From Channallabes apus (lineage: Eukaryota > Chordata > Actinopteri > Siluriformes > Clariidae), in assembly GCA_030522415.1 (NCBI GenBank), contig CM060118.1, positions 16,422,151-16,486,150 of the forward strand: a stretch of DNA of 64,000 nucleotides. The letters are read 5' to 3'. This document shows, piece by piece, positions 1 to 37,095 of the stretch (positions are counted from its first letter, which is position 1; each line of letters begins with the position of its first letter). The notes beneath the pieces are model-generated. The model was not told the origin of the DNA. It ran no database searches and saw only the letters and a program-made list of their open reading frames with translations. The position numbers were made by a program, and so were the translations under genes.

Positions 1-436
1 TTTAACTGGCACCCATCTTTTTGTCCATTTAACAGGATTAATTAATATATTAAAAATTATATAATCAAAAACCAAATCTCTGACAATGCAAAAACAATAT
101 CTACAGCATTTGCTTTCCCTATTTTCTGTTGTCACTGCATACAATTCGGGCATCAGAGAAGCGTAATATGTTTTATCAAATGCATTTATAAATGTTGTGA
201 ACCTTCAAAATATTAACATAATTTTATTTTTAGGCAATACACACCTATCTTTTGATCTTTTTAGATATATGAGCAATATTTGAGAGAGACATCTTTCCAA
301 AGTCTACAGCCGGACGTGCTGCAGCAAGACTTTTAGTAATCTCTGTTTCATGTTGTGTTTTCAGGCTTTTTCTATGTTTATGCTGCATTATTCTTAAATT
401 TTTTCATTGTTTTTTTTCCTGCTGTTTTTCCTTTAG

Positions 437-25498
<25,062 letters not shown>

Positions 25499-26700
25499 CA
25501 CAGACACATACAGCAACATGCTCTTAAATGTGGTGTGCTCTACGGGCTCTGTCAAAACGCTCTTACAGGATTCTGAGCTCCCTCACAGAGTCTGGTTGGG
25601 CAGGTGGATGGAGGGCTAGAGGCTGCGCCCCTGGGGAGAGGCGAACGCACAGAATTCAAGGAGAGTTACGTTCTTTGTGTCTGACATTCAAAGCGACTCG
25701 TAAAGATACCAAGGGTTATGTGAACAAATAAAAAAATTGGAATGTACTGATCTAAACTACCTGGGTGATGAAGAGCAGCCCAATCTTGTGATTATGAAGG
25801 TTTTAAAGAATGTTGGCTACATATTTCAGGAGTGGCTTTTACGATACTGTAAACCAGCATTACCAGTGCGAGACAAAATCACACAACCATGGGGCAATAT
25901 GTGACATGACATAGATTTTAGTGCCATGAATTGAACTTTGACCTGAAATCCCAAATAGTCACAATTACAAACGTACATAGTTTTTCTGTCTTATCTTTTA
26001 TGTCCTGTGTGCCTGCAGATATGTCGAGCTTTGACATGACGCGTAATGCTTTACCAACATTCTCTAACAGACTTGGACAGTTGAATTGAGTTCCACCTAG
26101 GCCTCGCTCCTTTTTATTTTTTCTTTCTTTGTCCTCATGTATCTTTGCCTCTGTCAGGTTTCTCCTACATCACCATCTCACTTTGTACATTTTGCTGCCT
26201 TGTTAATAGTGTACATGTATTTTTTTTTTTTCTTAAGCATTGTCTTAAGTGTAGCCTGTAGAAAACATTTTTTTCTGCTTTTTTCCAAGAAAAAATAATA
26301 ATAAATGTCACATTTTCAGTGAGATTTGTGGCAAAATGCACATAGTTTGTATTATTTTTTTTTAAACTGTGTAACCTCTCGTTGGAGAAGGGAGTGCTAG
26401 GCAGGATTTCTTGTCACTCATTCCAACAATACAAGTCTAAATCTTTAAAAAAAACATTTTGGGGGATTTAATAGCCCTTGTGTACACCAATTAGCCACAA
26501 CATTTACCACCACCACTAACACCAGGTGAACTGAATTGCATTGGTCATTAATTATATACCAGTCAACTGGTGACAGGATCAAGGCCAATCTATACAATAA
26601 AGGGAACCCACACAACATTGAGCTTAACTTTTTGGAGTTTAATGTTATGGCTGATTATTGTATTTGTAGAAATCTCAATAAAAAAAAAGTTTTAATGTAC
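25499..26700 (+). other. kdm2a 3' UTR and downstream
   Basis: No open frame follows the stop. AATAAA lies at 25,727-25,732, 229 bases after the stop, and another AATAAA-rich stretch at about 26,676. Either could be the poly(A) signal; the sequence cannot decide. If the second is used, the UTR includes the small MITE at 26,481-26,662. Confidence 0.5.
26481..26662. mobile_element. Small MITE of Tc1 family E
   Basis: Inverted ends tgtacaccaattagcc.. and ..ttatggctgattattgta about 180 bases apart. They match the ends of the larger remnants at 37,555 and 39,222. No coding capacity. Confidence 0.7.
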
Positions 26701-27112
26701 TTGCTTTGAGACTAATCTGAATATTCACAGCAAAATTAACATAGAGGTCCAGTAGGACTCAAATCAACTTTGAAACTGTTAAATCAATAATTTTACTGTG
26801 TTGTCAGATTGGATTTGATGCATTCAGGCTGTATCCAGCCTTGCTGTAGAACATTCTCTTGAATTCAGCCTTGAATATGGAAGAAATCTGTGATTTCAGG
26901 CATATATTTTAGTAACCTCACACACGACACAATATGGTTAGCAGTACCTGTGTTTGAAATTTAAACACCTTACCATTGATGTGCAATCAAAATAGTTTTA
27001 GTCTGGGAAAAGAGGAGTAAATACTTAATTACCAAGAAACCTTAATTCCACGTTTGACTTGCTTTATTTCGCCCTGTTATTTTTTCCATATCTTGGTAAA
27101 GTTCAAGTTAGC

Positions 27113-27230
27113 ATCAGGCACTAGAGGGCGCAGCTCTTTCAGTTGCAAACAGTCATGATATATGAGGATATTCTACTCTAACATTTATAGGGCCACAAAG
27201 ATATTTTCATACTGTGCAAATGGATATTGC
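27113..27230. repeat. Unclassified dispersed repeat, copy 2
   Basis: Homologous to 12,866-13,000: ggcactagagggcgcagctc, ttgcaaacagtcat, gtgcaaatgg. A run of 20 T follows directly. Confidence 0.6.
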
Positions 27231-27299
27231 ATTATTTTGTCACTTTTTTTTTTTTTTTTTTTTTACACTTCTGTTAACTTCAAATAGACCTGTAGCACA

Positions 27300-27703
27300 G
27301 TTATACGTGTGTGATAGCGTTCCGTGTGATGGGTATCACACGGGTGATAGCGTTCCGGATTTCCGGCGTACTGTGGCTGCGGGGTGGAGAGAATCAGGTT
27401 CGCGAATATTGATCTGTCATTTCTCTAGATCTGAGATGCGCATGTGATAGAGAAGGAACAGCCAATCAGCAGTAGTGTGTGGATGTCTGCAATTGGCTGT
27501 TTTTGTGGCTGTTTTTTTGTAACACTGGACAAAGTTAAGCGAGCGCGCACAGAAAATAAATGTTGCACACGCATGCAGGCAGAGTCGCGCGGCGCGGAGA
27601 ACATGTTGAACAAGTAAGGGAGACGCCGCACGCGCAGAATCGCTCAGAATTGTGGCAGGAATTCATTTGAGCTTGACCTGTCATTTAATATCGCCCACCC
27701 GCT
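27300..27703. mobile_element. CpG-rich hAT end
   Basis: Ends tatcgcccacccgcta, close to the right end (tatcgcccacccc) of the hAT at 46,296-47,332. It is far richer in CpG than its surroundings and contains a direct repeat gtgatagcgttccg (27,313 and 27,340) and an ATGTTGAACAA followed by gtaagg, which looks like a small first exon. The left end is not recognisable. Confidence 0.5.
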
Positions 27704-28259
27704 AATTTATGTAAGAAATTAGCGGAGGATAATCAATTAGTTAATCAATCCCTGTGTACTTTGGAGTACTATTATTGGCACGTTTGGGTCGCCGCCATTT
27801 TTTTTAAACGCTCCCTATAACTCCGCCCACCGCTCGTATATGTTCTAATATAATCTTTGATAGCGATTATGTAGGGGGACAATCCATGGCAGGGGGGCAT
27901 TTTAGCGCATAACACCGGCACGGGAACCAGAGCAGTAGTGACCTGGTATGGCTGTAGCATTTACTTCCAGTGATTGTACGAAGAGAGGCTAATAATGTCA
28001 ATCTAGGCAATGAACATATTGAGAAGAAAATGCTGTTTTTTCTTGAATAATACTGGGGGCATAATGCAAATATGAAAATATCTAAAAAGAGCCACTTGAC
28101 AATGATCAGAGTTATACATCGGCTGTTTATATATTTGGGCCCAGGGGCCAACAAGTTGTGTTAAAAGTGTGTCGCATACATAGTACCCCCCACCCCCCTA
28201 CTCACCTCTAGGGAAAGGAAAAAAGTTCAGGCTCAGGAATTTTTCCACTATCAGCCCTA

Positions 28260-28326
<67 letters not shown>

Positions 28327-28328
28327 AA
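28260..28328. repeat. (TG)n(TA)n microsatellite
   Basis: Short GT run, then about 50 bases of TA. Confidence 0.93.
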
Positions 28329-28349
28329 TAAAAAAAATGTATGTGTATA

Positions 28350-28500
28350 GAGTCCCGATCAAAAGTTTATGACGACTTGAAAAATCATATTTTGCATGGT
28401 TGGATCTTAACAAGATTCCAAGTAGAGCTTCAACATGCAACAAGAAGAAATGGGAGCGAAACAAAACATTTGAGCATGCAATTTAATGAAAACAACAGAG
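28350..28500. mobile_element. Tc1 family G terminal repeat, solitary
   Basis: Starts agtcccgatcaaaag and matches the ends of the Tc1 element at 47,590-49,022 (attttgcatggttggatctt, agagct(t/c)caacatgcaac). Nothing internal is kept. Confidence 0.8.
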
Positions 28501-28502
28501 GT

Positions 28503-28577
28503 GTCAAGTAACGAAGTACAAATACTTCGTTACCTTACTTAAGTAGAAATTTTGGGTATCTATACTTTACTAGAGTA
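28503..28577. mobile_element. MITE fragment with hairpin
   Basis: Contains the perfect inverted pair taacgaagta (28,509-28,518) and tacttcgtta (28,523-28,532). Such aagtaacgaagtac ends are common in fish genomes, probably hAT-related. Confidence 0.5.
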
Positions 28578-29242
28578 GGGGAGACCGGGTATGGTTGTAA
28601 CATGGGGAGAGTTTTAACACCCCCAATTCCACCAATCAGGGATAGGATAAGAGTCATATGATTATTTCAGTGTTTACCCACTTCTTCCCTAAACCCACAT
28701 GGTGGATATCAAGGCTGAGAACAAATACATGCAGATTCTATTATTAAAAAACAGATTTTGAGGTAAGAAAGTAATTATTTTTTGTCCAAGACTATATTTT
28801 GTTTAATATTTATACTATTGCAGATAAAATCATATAACTTATATTTGATTAAATTGTAGTTTCTTAGGTAAAATGTGATTCATTTATCCCTTGCTAATTT
28901 CAAACCACTCCTACTACAGGTAGCTAAACAATGGCTAAGAGGAGTGGGGTGGGTTGTAACATGTCTTTAAAAAGTGTTACAACCGTCCCCTTACATACAA
29001 CTAAGGACAGTTTCCTGATTTTAATAATTTTACAGAATGCCTAGACAATGGAAAAGAATGACTGAAAGAGGTGTGCCTGCCAGTGTTTTAAAAACAGCAT
29101 CTGATGAAGTCACAAAGAAGGGCAAGTCAGTCAGGTCAGTTGCGAAGGCACATGGGATCTGCCATGTAACATTGAGCAGATACTTCAAATCACTTCAGAA
29201 GCTGAGAGACCAGGGGTCCAGTGATCATCCAAGTTTGTTCTA
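28578..29242 (+). mobile_element. pogo-like DNA transposon, 5' part
   Basis: Starts ggagaccgggtatggttgt and carries related ggttgtaacatg motifs inside (28,951), then the start of a transposase. The 3' part is missing; an RTE LINE begins at about 29,243. Confidence 0.65.
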
Positions 29243-29243
29243 A
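29037..29243 (+). pseudogene. pogo-type transposase N-terminus
   Basis: MPRQWKRMTERGVPASVLK, then KKGKSVRSVAKAHGICHVTL, a Psq-type helix-turn-helix as found in pogo/Tigger transposases. Only about 60 codons remain before the RTE junction. Confidence 0.7.
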
Positions 29244-30325
29244 AGGCAGAGCAGAGGACAAAGTGGTGGAAGCTGAGAAAGGAAGAATGTTGTGTAGTCT
29301 TTAGGGAGGAGTTGAGACAAGCTATGGGTGGTCAGGAGGTGCTTTCAGTTGACTGGACAACTACAGCCAATGTGATCAGGGAGACGGGTAAGGGCAAAGT
29401 GGACAAGGAGACTTGGTGGTGGAACGAGGTGGGTCTGCATCAAGGATCGGCTCTAAGTCCCTTTTTGTTTGCTCTGGCGAAGGACAGGATGACAGATGAG
29501 TTTAGACAGGAGACTCCATGGACTATGATGTTTGCAGATGACCTTGTGCTTTGTAGCGAGAGCAGGGAACAGGTGGAGGAAAATTTGGAGAGGTGGAGGT
29601 ACGCTCTGGAAAGCAGAGGAATGAAGGTTAGCCGCAGCAAGACGGAATACATGTGTGTGAATTAGAGGGACCCAAGAGGAACAGTGAGGCTACAGGGAGC
29701 AGAGGTAAAGAAGGTGCAGTACTTTAAGTACTTAGGGTCAACGGTTGAGAGCAACGGAGAGTGTTCAAAGGAGGTGAAGAGACGAGTACAGGCAGGTTGG
29801 AATGGGTGGAGAAAAGTGTCAGATGTGTTGTGCGATGAAAGAGTATCAGCGAGAATGAAAGGAAAGGTGTACAGGACAGTGGTGAGACCAGCAATGCTCT
29901 ACGGCTTAGAGACAGTGGCACTGAAGAAAAGACAGGAGGCAGAGCTAGAGATAGCAGAGCTGAAGATGTTGAGGTTCTCTTTGGGAGTGACAAGGATGGA
30001 TAGGATCAAGAATGAGTTCATCAGAGGGACAACCCATGTTAGATGTTTTGGAGATAAAGTCAGAGAGGCCAGATTGAGGTGGTTTGGACATGTTCAGAGG
30101 AGAGAGTGTGAATATAACGGTAGAAGGATGCTGAGGTTGGAACTGCCAGGCAGGAGGTCTAGAGGAAGACCAAAGAGGAGATTTATGGATGCAGTGAGAG
30201 AGGACATGAAGTTAGTTGGTGTGAGAGAAGAGGATGCAGAGGATAGGGTTAGATGGAGGCAGATGATTCGCTGTGGCGACCCCTGAAAGGGAACAGCCGA
30301 AAGACAAAAGAAGAAGAAGTTCTAG
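29243..30325 (+). mobile_element. RTE-clade LINE, 5'-truncated and internally deleted
   Basis: Ends with ctgtggcgacccctgaaagg, cagccgaaagac and an aagaagaag tail. Flanking sequence on the left is the pogo-like element. Confidence 0.85.
29312..30286 (+). pseudogene. RTE reverse transcriptase remnant
   Basis: Reads KETWWWNEVGLHQGSALSPF: residues between the WWWNE block and the VGLHQG block of RTE proteins are missing, so the first half of the RT is gone. MMFADDLVLCSESREQ keeps the catalytic FADD. A stop at 29,663 interrupts the frame after TEYMCVN; then VQYFKYLGSTVESNGEC, VYRTVVRPAMLYGLE, LRWFGHVQRR and RWRQMIRCGDP-stop. Confidence 0.9.
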
Positions 30326-30442
30326 CAGACTCACACACAGCACCTGAGTCAAACTTAAAGTGGATTTGAGTTATGATCAGTCACAGACAAAGACATTGTT
30401 CTGTGGTCTTGTTCTTTTATTTCAATATTATATATATATAAT

Positions 30443-30443
30443 T

Positions 30444-30532
<89 letters not shown>

Positions 30533-30539
30533 GTATATA

Positions 30540-30612
<73 letters not shown>

Positions 30613-30623
30613 GTGTTTGTGTG

Positions 30624-30678
<55 letters not shown>

Positions 30679-30695
30679 GTGTTTGTGTGTATATA
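30443..30695. repeat. Composite (TG)n(TA)n(CA)n microsatellite, three units
   Basis: Three successive TG-TA-CA blocks over 250 bases, each close to self-complementary, joined by cacgtgtg-type seams. YIYIYI and THTH peptides here are artefacts. Confidence 0.95.
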
Positions 30696-31569
30696 AAATT
30701 TAAGCGTTCAAGAATATGTTAGTGAAAAATAGTGTTTTCATAATCTTCCTTTATATTTTCCGAGAAGTGTGAGTCATAATTTTTCTTCTGTTGTAGTTAA
30801 ATGCCTACCTAACATTTTCACTGTGTGTGATAGGTCACAGTATTCAAACAAGGTTGGAACTTGCCTCAACAGGTTGCTTCAGTTCCTACGTTCAAATCTG
30901 CGCATATAGTTTTGTGCACTTGGTGCTACAGGTCATGAAAGTCGGATGTACACTAGAGGAAAGATGTGTTAAATATCTTTTCAAGTATAAAATTCATGCA
31001 AAATCTCAAACAGCTCATACATTTCATACTCCCATCTTTCATAGGCGATTATACGTTGCTGTGTAAAACTATAGGCTAATTGATGGTTTTACAGAAAGAA
31101 TGCATAATCACAATATTAATTTACTCAAAGGCTTATGGGGGGGAGGGGACTAATTAGGAGCTTATTTTAATAATTGGCCACTTAAAATATTTCCCATCTG
31201 GGAATTGAAAGTGTCCATGTGTCTGAACAAGTTCCAGATTTCTTTTTTTTTTTTTTTTGGCTTAAACGTGTAATGACCAATGATACTGCATTAATGATAA
31301 CTTTTACATGCATAGTTGTATATGCACAGCTGGGGGGGGGGGGGGTATGGTATGAGTGCCACAAAATAATTAACTTGATTTTTTATTTTTTTTTAATCTG
31401 ATGTTCTTTAATTCATGATTCTGAATTTGTCAAATCCCAGCTCTCCCAGTACAAAGACAATTTTAAGCTGCTTCTGTCCTAATTTCTATTGCTATTGCCA
31501 AATTATGCTTTAATATGAGGGCTAGTCAATATGGCATAATTAAAAAATTAAAGAAAATCATGCCACATA
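30696..31569. other. Intergenic stretch, nothing assignable
   Basis: No gene or known repeat is seen. It contains a run of 16 T and one A-free stretch at about 31,240 and a run of 13 G at about 31,333-31,345. Confidence 0.6.
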
Positions 31570-32865
31570 CAGTGGTGTTCAAAATAATAGCAGTGTCTTG
31601 AAAAAAGTGAGTAAAGCTCCATATCCATATAAAAACTTTTAATTTAAATCACATAAATGCATTGGACACCCTGCACATTCTATTCTGAATCACAACATGA
31701 AGAAAAATATGCTAAATGGATTATTAGTTTAATTTAAGTGAAGAAAAAATAATAATAGCCTGTTCAAAAAAAATAGCAGTGTGGAGTTCAATTAGAGAGG
31801 TAAATTATTCTGTGAAAAACAGGTGTCAAACAAGTTCCCCTTATTTAAGGATAAATGCAGAAAAGGTTGTCCTGTGCATTTCTCCTTGAAAATCAGAGTA
31901 AAATGGGTTGTCCAGACATTGTTCAGAAGAACACCGTACTTTGATTCAAAAGTTGATTAGAGATGGGAAAACATACAAAGAAGTGCAGATGATGGACTGC
32001 TCTTCTAAAATGATAAAAAAAATAATTTTTAAGCTTTAAAATGGGGACCAAAACCAGAAAGACGTGGAAGAAAATGGGAAACTACCATTCGAATGTATCG
32101 AAGAATAACAAAATTGACTTGAACATCTAAAGTTACATGTAAGTACTGTTACTATTAGAAGACGGCTTGTGAAGTCAAGCTATCAGCAAGAAGCCCCCGC
32201 AAAGTCCCATTGTTGAAAGAAAGACATGAGGTTACAGTACGCCAAAGAATACATTGGCTGGCCTAAAGAGAAATGGTGCAATATTTTGTGGACTGATGAA
32301 AGCTGATGATGAATTTTGGGTCTTGAGACCGCAGACAGTTTGTCAGGCCCCCATACATTGAATTCACGCCACAGGACACTGTGAAGACAGTGAAGCATGG
32401 AGGCACAAGCATCATGATATGGGGATGCTTCTCGTACTATGGTGTTGGGCCTATTTATCACATTTGAGTACATCAGAATACTTAGAGGTCATGTTGCCTT
32501 ATGCCGAAGAGGAAATGCCCTTGAAATGGGTGTTTCAACAAGGCAATGCCCCCAAACACATCAGTAAGCGAGTAGCATCTTGGTTCCAGTCCAACAAGAT
32601 TAACGTTATGGAGTGGCCAGCCCAATCCCCAGGCCTTAATCCAATAGAAAACTTGTGGGCTGACATTAAAAATGCTGTTTCTGAGGCAAAACCAAGAAAT
32701 GCAGAGGAATTGTGGCATGTAGTACAATTGTCACATATGTGAAGCAGTTCTCAGAAACCATGGTTATACAACTAAATATTAGTTCAGAGATGCACATGAA
32801 AGATTAAACTTGAAACTATTTTGTTTAAACGGTAAATTCATCACTTTGTAAAAAAAAAAAAAGGT
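31570..32865 (+). mobile_element. Tc1-like transposon family D, right end lost
   Basis: TA (31,568-31,569) then cagtggtgttcaaaataata. Transposase pieces on the plus strand include VFQQGNAPKHISKRV (second catalytic Asp changed to Gly) and AQSPGLNPIENLWADI (32,500-32,742). The right inverted repeat is missing; an A run and a LINE fragment follow. Confidence 0.87.
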
Positions 32866-33450
32866 CAACCTTTTTCTGCATGAGCTGAGAGATGTGTTCA
32901 CCAAAGATACAACGCTTGGCCCAACAGTATAAAAAACATCCTTAAGTAAGCTTGCAGGAATACCATCACAGGGGCAATTTGTAGGGTGTAGTTGTTTCAC
33001 TATGTCAGAAAGATAAGAAAAAGTAACAGTTTCAAACTGCTGGAAGACAGCTTGACAAAATAGGAGGATCAGTAATAACCATTAAAACTAAGACCAGCAA
33101 TCTTATCCACAAAAAAAATTCAGAAAGTTTTCACACAGTGTTACAGATGGGGCAATACAATTTGACTCACATGGATTAACAAGAGAATTAAAAACATTAA
33201 AAAGAACTTGTGGCTGCTGTTTATTATAGGCTACTACGTTGGGGAAAAAAATAGTTTTAGCAGATTTTACAGCTCTCTAATATTTACATAGCGCATCCTG
33301 CAACATTTCAAACGAAATTTTCAGTTTATCCTTTTTCCACTTGTTGCCAAAAAACAAATCTTGACACAATTGACTGACCGACATAAACTCTAACCATCCC
33401 ATAAAGAGCTGATTTTTCAAGAATTGGGGACCTTCTTGTGCTTATTCATG
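32866..33450 (-). mobile_element. LINE fragment, CR1/L2-like
   Basis: The minus strand reads KWKKDKLKISFEMLQ, QVLFNVFNSLVNPC, ENFLNFF and MKQLHPTNCPCDGIPASLLK, VGPSVVSLVNTSLSSC, the linker and first RT block of CR1/L2-type LINEs. It is a different family from the L2 in kdm2a. Confidence 0.7.
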
Positions 33451-33768
33451 GCATGTCATGGCAATGAGTTCTGAATTGCTTGTGTGCTAGTTATGAAATA
33501 TTTATGTAAAAAATATAGCTGTCTATAAAACGAGTGTTATACTGTAGACAGATAGTTAGGAAAGGGACAGGTGGTAACACTACCTAGACCTGGATAAACA
33601 ACTTGCATTTTTTTAAATACTTAATTGTGGTTGGGTGTGTATGTGTGGGTGTCTTTTTTTTTTCCAGTAACAAGCCTATATTGACAGTATAGAAATGAAC
33701 AGTAAACAATTATACCCTTCTTGCTTCTCCCACCGCACCCATCTTCAGTAACACACAAACATGCGTAC

Positions 33769-34090
33769 TACTCTAACCTAATGCCAAACCTACATTTTGA
33801 TTCACTATTAGTTTATTCCTGGGTCAAGCAACTCATAAATGTTAAAAGCAGTTAGCCATATGAAATTGAGATCTCCATTATGACTACTGATAGCACAGAA
33901 AGTGCAGGTCTACCTGCAAGCAGAATTCTTTTTTTCTTTTTTTTTTTCTTTAATAAAGCATGAAATTGAGTTGTTTTTTTATTTTTATTTTTTTATATAA
34001 TATAATAACTTTAATTGTTTAGTCCATATAATTCTAACTTTACATAGATTATTAAGTTTACATATCAATTTTAGGTGACAATAGGAGAAT
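33769..34090. repeat. Diverged duplication, left unit
   Basis: Shares acattttgatt.act.ttag, gtttattcctg.gtcaa and ttacatagattattaa, in order, with 34,780-35,070. The surroundings (33,451-35,100) are otherwise featureless and AT-rich. Confidence 0.65.
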
Positions 34091-34779
34091 AAAAAGCTTA
34101 TAAAACTCTAGTGCATGTGTTGATATGAATCTTTTTGCCATGTTTACTTTGTTTTACAGCAACTATCAATATGATAAGTGTAGTCTGATCAAAACAACCT
34201 TTTTAGGGCCTACACAGAGGGACTTCTTTTGCCACTTCAAGGTACACTGCATCCGATCTTTATTTACCATCACGTTGTGTACTGTACTGTATGTGACAAA
34301 TAAAATTGAACAGAATTTTTTTTTAATTAAAATTTTTAAACAGTTGGAAAAGTGAAATAACATTACTTTAGGTTCTCTTTATACTGGCTAAATACAAGAC
34401 ACTGACTATTAAATGCACATTATAAAAATAATAGTTATTATGACTATTATTGTTACAATACATGTAAAATTTGGTTTATTTATATTTATTTCATTAAGAA
34501 AGGCTGTCATTACCCTTCAATATTTTTACACCAGACTATAAAAATTAATCTATATGAATATTTTATTTGCTTATAATATATGGATAAATAGTCTTCATGA
34601 CACAATCATATCATGCACATGGTAAATTGATAGATTTTTCAGTGATGCATACTAATAATGTCAACTGAAATAAACAGGATAAAATGCACATATGCAAGAA
34701 TAATGATTATTAAGAATAGTTTTATTATCCATGTTTTTTTGACAAGTCACATTATGCAAACTACTGCAATGCCCTTATA

Positions 34780-35070
34780 TCTTAAATACATCCCTCACAT
34801 TTTGATTTACTGTTAGTTTATTCCTGTGTCAAAAAAAAAAGTAAGGCAAATAAAGGCAGCTGACATTTCCATCATCACTATATAATACTGTTACTGTTAG
34901 AGCAGCCAGCGGAATCTTCTTGTTTTAATTAAGCTTGTATAAATAAGAGTTGTTCTGATATTTTCTATTAATATACTGATAATATAATGACTTAGATTGT
35001 TTACATCAACATAAACATTTTTCTAGCCTATAAAACATTACATAGATTATTAATAGTCATCAAGTTTAAC
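34780..35070. repeat. Diverged duplication, right unit
   Basis: Homologous to 33,769-34,090 at a spacing of about 1 kb, same strand. It ends shortly before the probable promoter of the membrane-protein gene. Confidence 0.65.
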
Positions 35071-35260
35071 GTGTCCTGTTTCAGAGCAGGATGAAATACA
35101 AATGTGCATGCTCATAAGAGAAGAACTATTATTAAACAGGTATGTTAAACGGCACCAGTGAGTGGTGTCGGTTATTCGAAAAGAAAACACGACAGCATTA
35201 CAAACTCCAGACAGGGATCCATTAATTCTTTCATTGCGCTGTCTCGCCGAAGCTAATTAT

Positions 35261-35268
35261 TCACGTGA
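35261..35268. promoter_or_regulatory. TCACGTGA E-box upstream of membrane-protein gene 1
   Basis: A palindromic E-box about 495 bases before the end of the non-coding first exon. The second gene copy has the same octamer at 62,492. The motif suits bHLH-zip factors of the USF/TFEB type; function is inferred. Confidence 0.4.
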
Positions 35269-35599
35269 CTTTTCAAAATCAATTGACGCCATTTCCTGGA
35301 CTGGGCGTGGCCGGTTAGGTGCGAGTGTGTCTTTTGTAGAGTCTGCACGAGTGATATAATTATAATCAGATGTTGTAGATAGAAGCAGACTATAGGGCTG
35401 TGTATAATTATTTTCGAATTCCAAATGAATATTAAAAGCAGTATTAACTGTCTTCATTACTTATTTATAAAATAAAAGAAACATCAAAGCGGACATCACG
35501 GTCTCTGAAAAAGGAGGTCCCACAGACCCCACCTATTTCCTCTGGCCAATCCCGAGGTTTTTGCTGGTATGCTAAGGATTGTTTGCAGTTAAGCAGACG

Positions 35600-35763
35600 G
35601 ACGGGTTTTTCAGTGAAAGGAGATTTTCCCTCGCGACTGGGTTGGTCCTTTTTATCTGATATTTGGGTAGGGTTTTTATTCTTTTAGGTGATTGCATATA
35701 TTGTTTAGGAATTTAATATATTTGGTTCACTCGGAGGCTCAACATTCCTCATTCATATCGTAG
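35600..35763 (+). other. Non-coding first exon of membrane-protein gene 1
   Basis: The 3' boundary (atatcgtag|gtgagtataat) is clear and resembles that of the second copy (caaccag|gtgagtgtaat). The transcription start is not defined; 35,600 is a guess. GC-box-like gggcgtggcc is at about 35,303. Confidence 0.55.
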
Positions 35764-36862
35764 GTGAGTATAATGTGAAATAAATTGACTGTTCCTGCTT
35801 TGTAATGTGTGGGTTATAAGAAGACGGTAAAAAGTCTTGGAGTTCAGTGAGTCCAGTTTTTTTTTAATCCAAAACAAAGCAACACAGACGGGACACATTT
35901 GCTTCATGCTGTAGAAAAGCGGGTTAGACTGCATGTTACTTAAGGCAGAAAGCTTTAAGTCTCAGTCTGTAATTTCTAGATACGCAGTAGTTGCTATGTT
36001 CTATTGTTATGAAGAATCGCAACAAGGTTAAAAAAAAAAACCCTTAACTGATGTACCAAGATCAAACTTTTATTTTAGCTTTTATAAAGTTTATGCTGCG
36101 GTTCAAATGATCGTGATTGCAGTAGTTTGAATAACGTGACTTCGAAATGATAAAACCAGTCATGTCTTAAGTAACGTTTCACAAGCATTCCTTCCTTCCG
36201 GTTTAGGATTTGGAGTAATGGTTAAAGTTGCCCAGAGGAAGACTGAGTGGAGTTGTGAGTCAATATTAGATCAAAATCTGTGCTAAGGATATTAATGGTG
36301 ATGCGTGATAAGTGATATCTCTCCAGCGCTGCACGATATGATTAAAAAAGAAATCACATTGGCATTATTTTGAGACATTATTGCATTTTAAACAACTAAT
36401 AAATGTATAATTTTGTATTCAAGTGGCTAATGGCAAACAATAACACAAATGATCTCATAAGGGGGATGTTTGCCAATATTCATTTATCACCTCAGAAGTA
36501 TAGTGTTTTTTTTTTTTTTTTTAAACATAAATCAATGCTCCTATTATTAAAATAAGAAAGCTTGTATTGTTAAACAAATGCTTATATTATTTCCAAATAA
36601 AAACATGCTTATAATATTGGCCAATTATACATGTATTCCTAACTGTGCATATGTTACCCTGTAATAATTTGTACCCTTTTGCGATTAAAGAATTGCACAG
36701 GTCCTATTGCGATTTTTGAATTTTATGCAATTAATTGTGCAGCACTAATAAGGACTTTAATCCCACTTGATGCTTCAGACACCTTCATTCATTTAATTTT
36801 TACCTCAAATAATTACAATAAATGTATAATCATCGTTATGGATTAATGTTATTGTAACAAGG

Positions 36863-37095
36863 GCGTAGATTTGCTCTGGGCATTGGTGGGGACCTATGAC
36901 TCCACCCACCCATCAACCCCTCCTCCCACCCCAACTCCATCAACGGAATGCATGTTTTTTTACTATGCTGCAAAATCACTTTACATTAATACTAACAATG
37001 CTTCGATTGATATTAATCCACTCGAAATGCAATTCATTAAGTTAAATTAAGGAATAGTGTAATGTTAAACGAATGTTTAATAACTGACAAAAAGA
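36863..37095 (+). mobile_element. gggcgtagatttg element, isolated end
   Basis: Begins gggcgtagatttgctctg, then tggtggggac, and continues with attgatattaatccactcg. The same sequence occurs inverted at 38,523-38,776. Probably one end of a non-autonomous DNA transposon. Confidence 0.7.

Noticed and set aside
1..436. Search for an upstream kdm2a exon
   Set aside because: No splice-bounded frame matching the KDM2 N-terminus was found; the stretch looks like intron.
30355..30722. Open frames coding YIYIYI peptides on both strands
   Set aside because: Products of TA/TG microsatellites.
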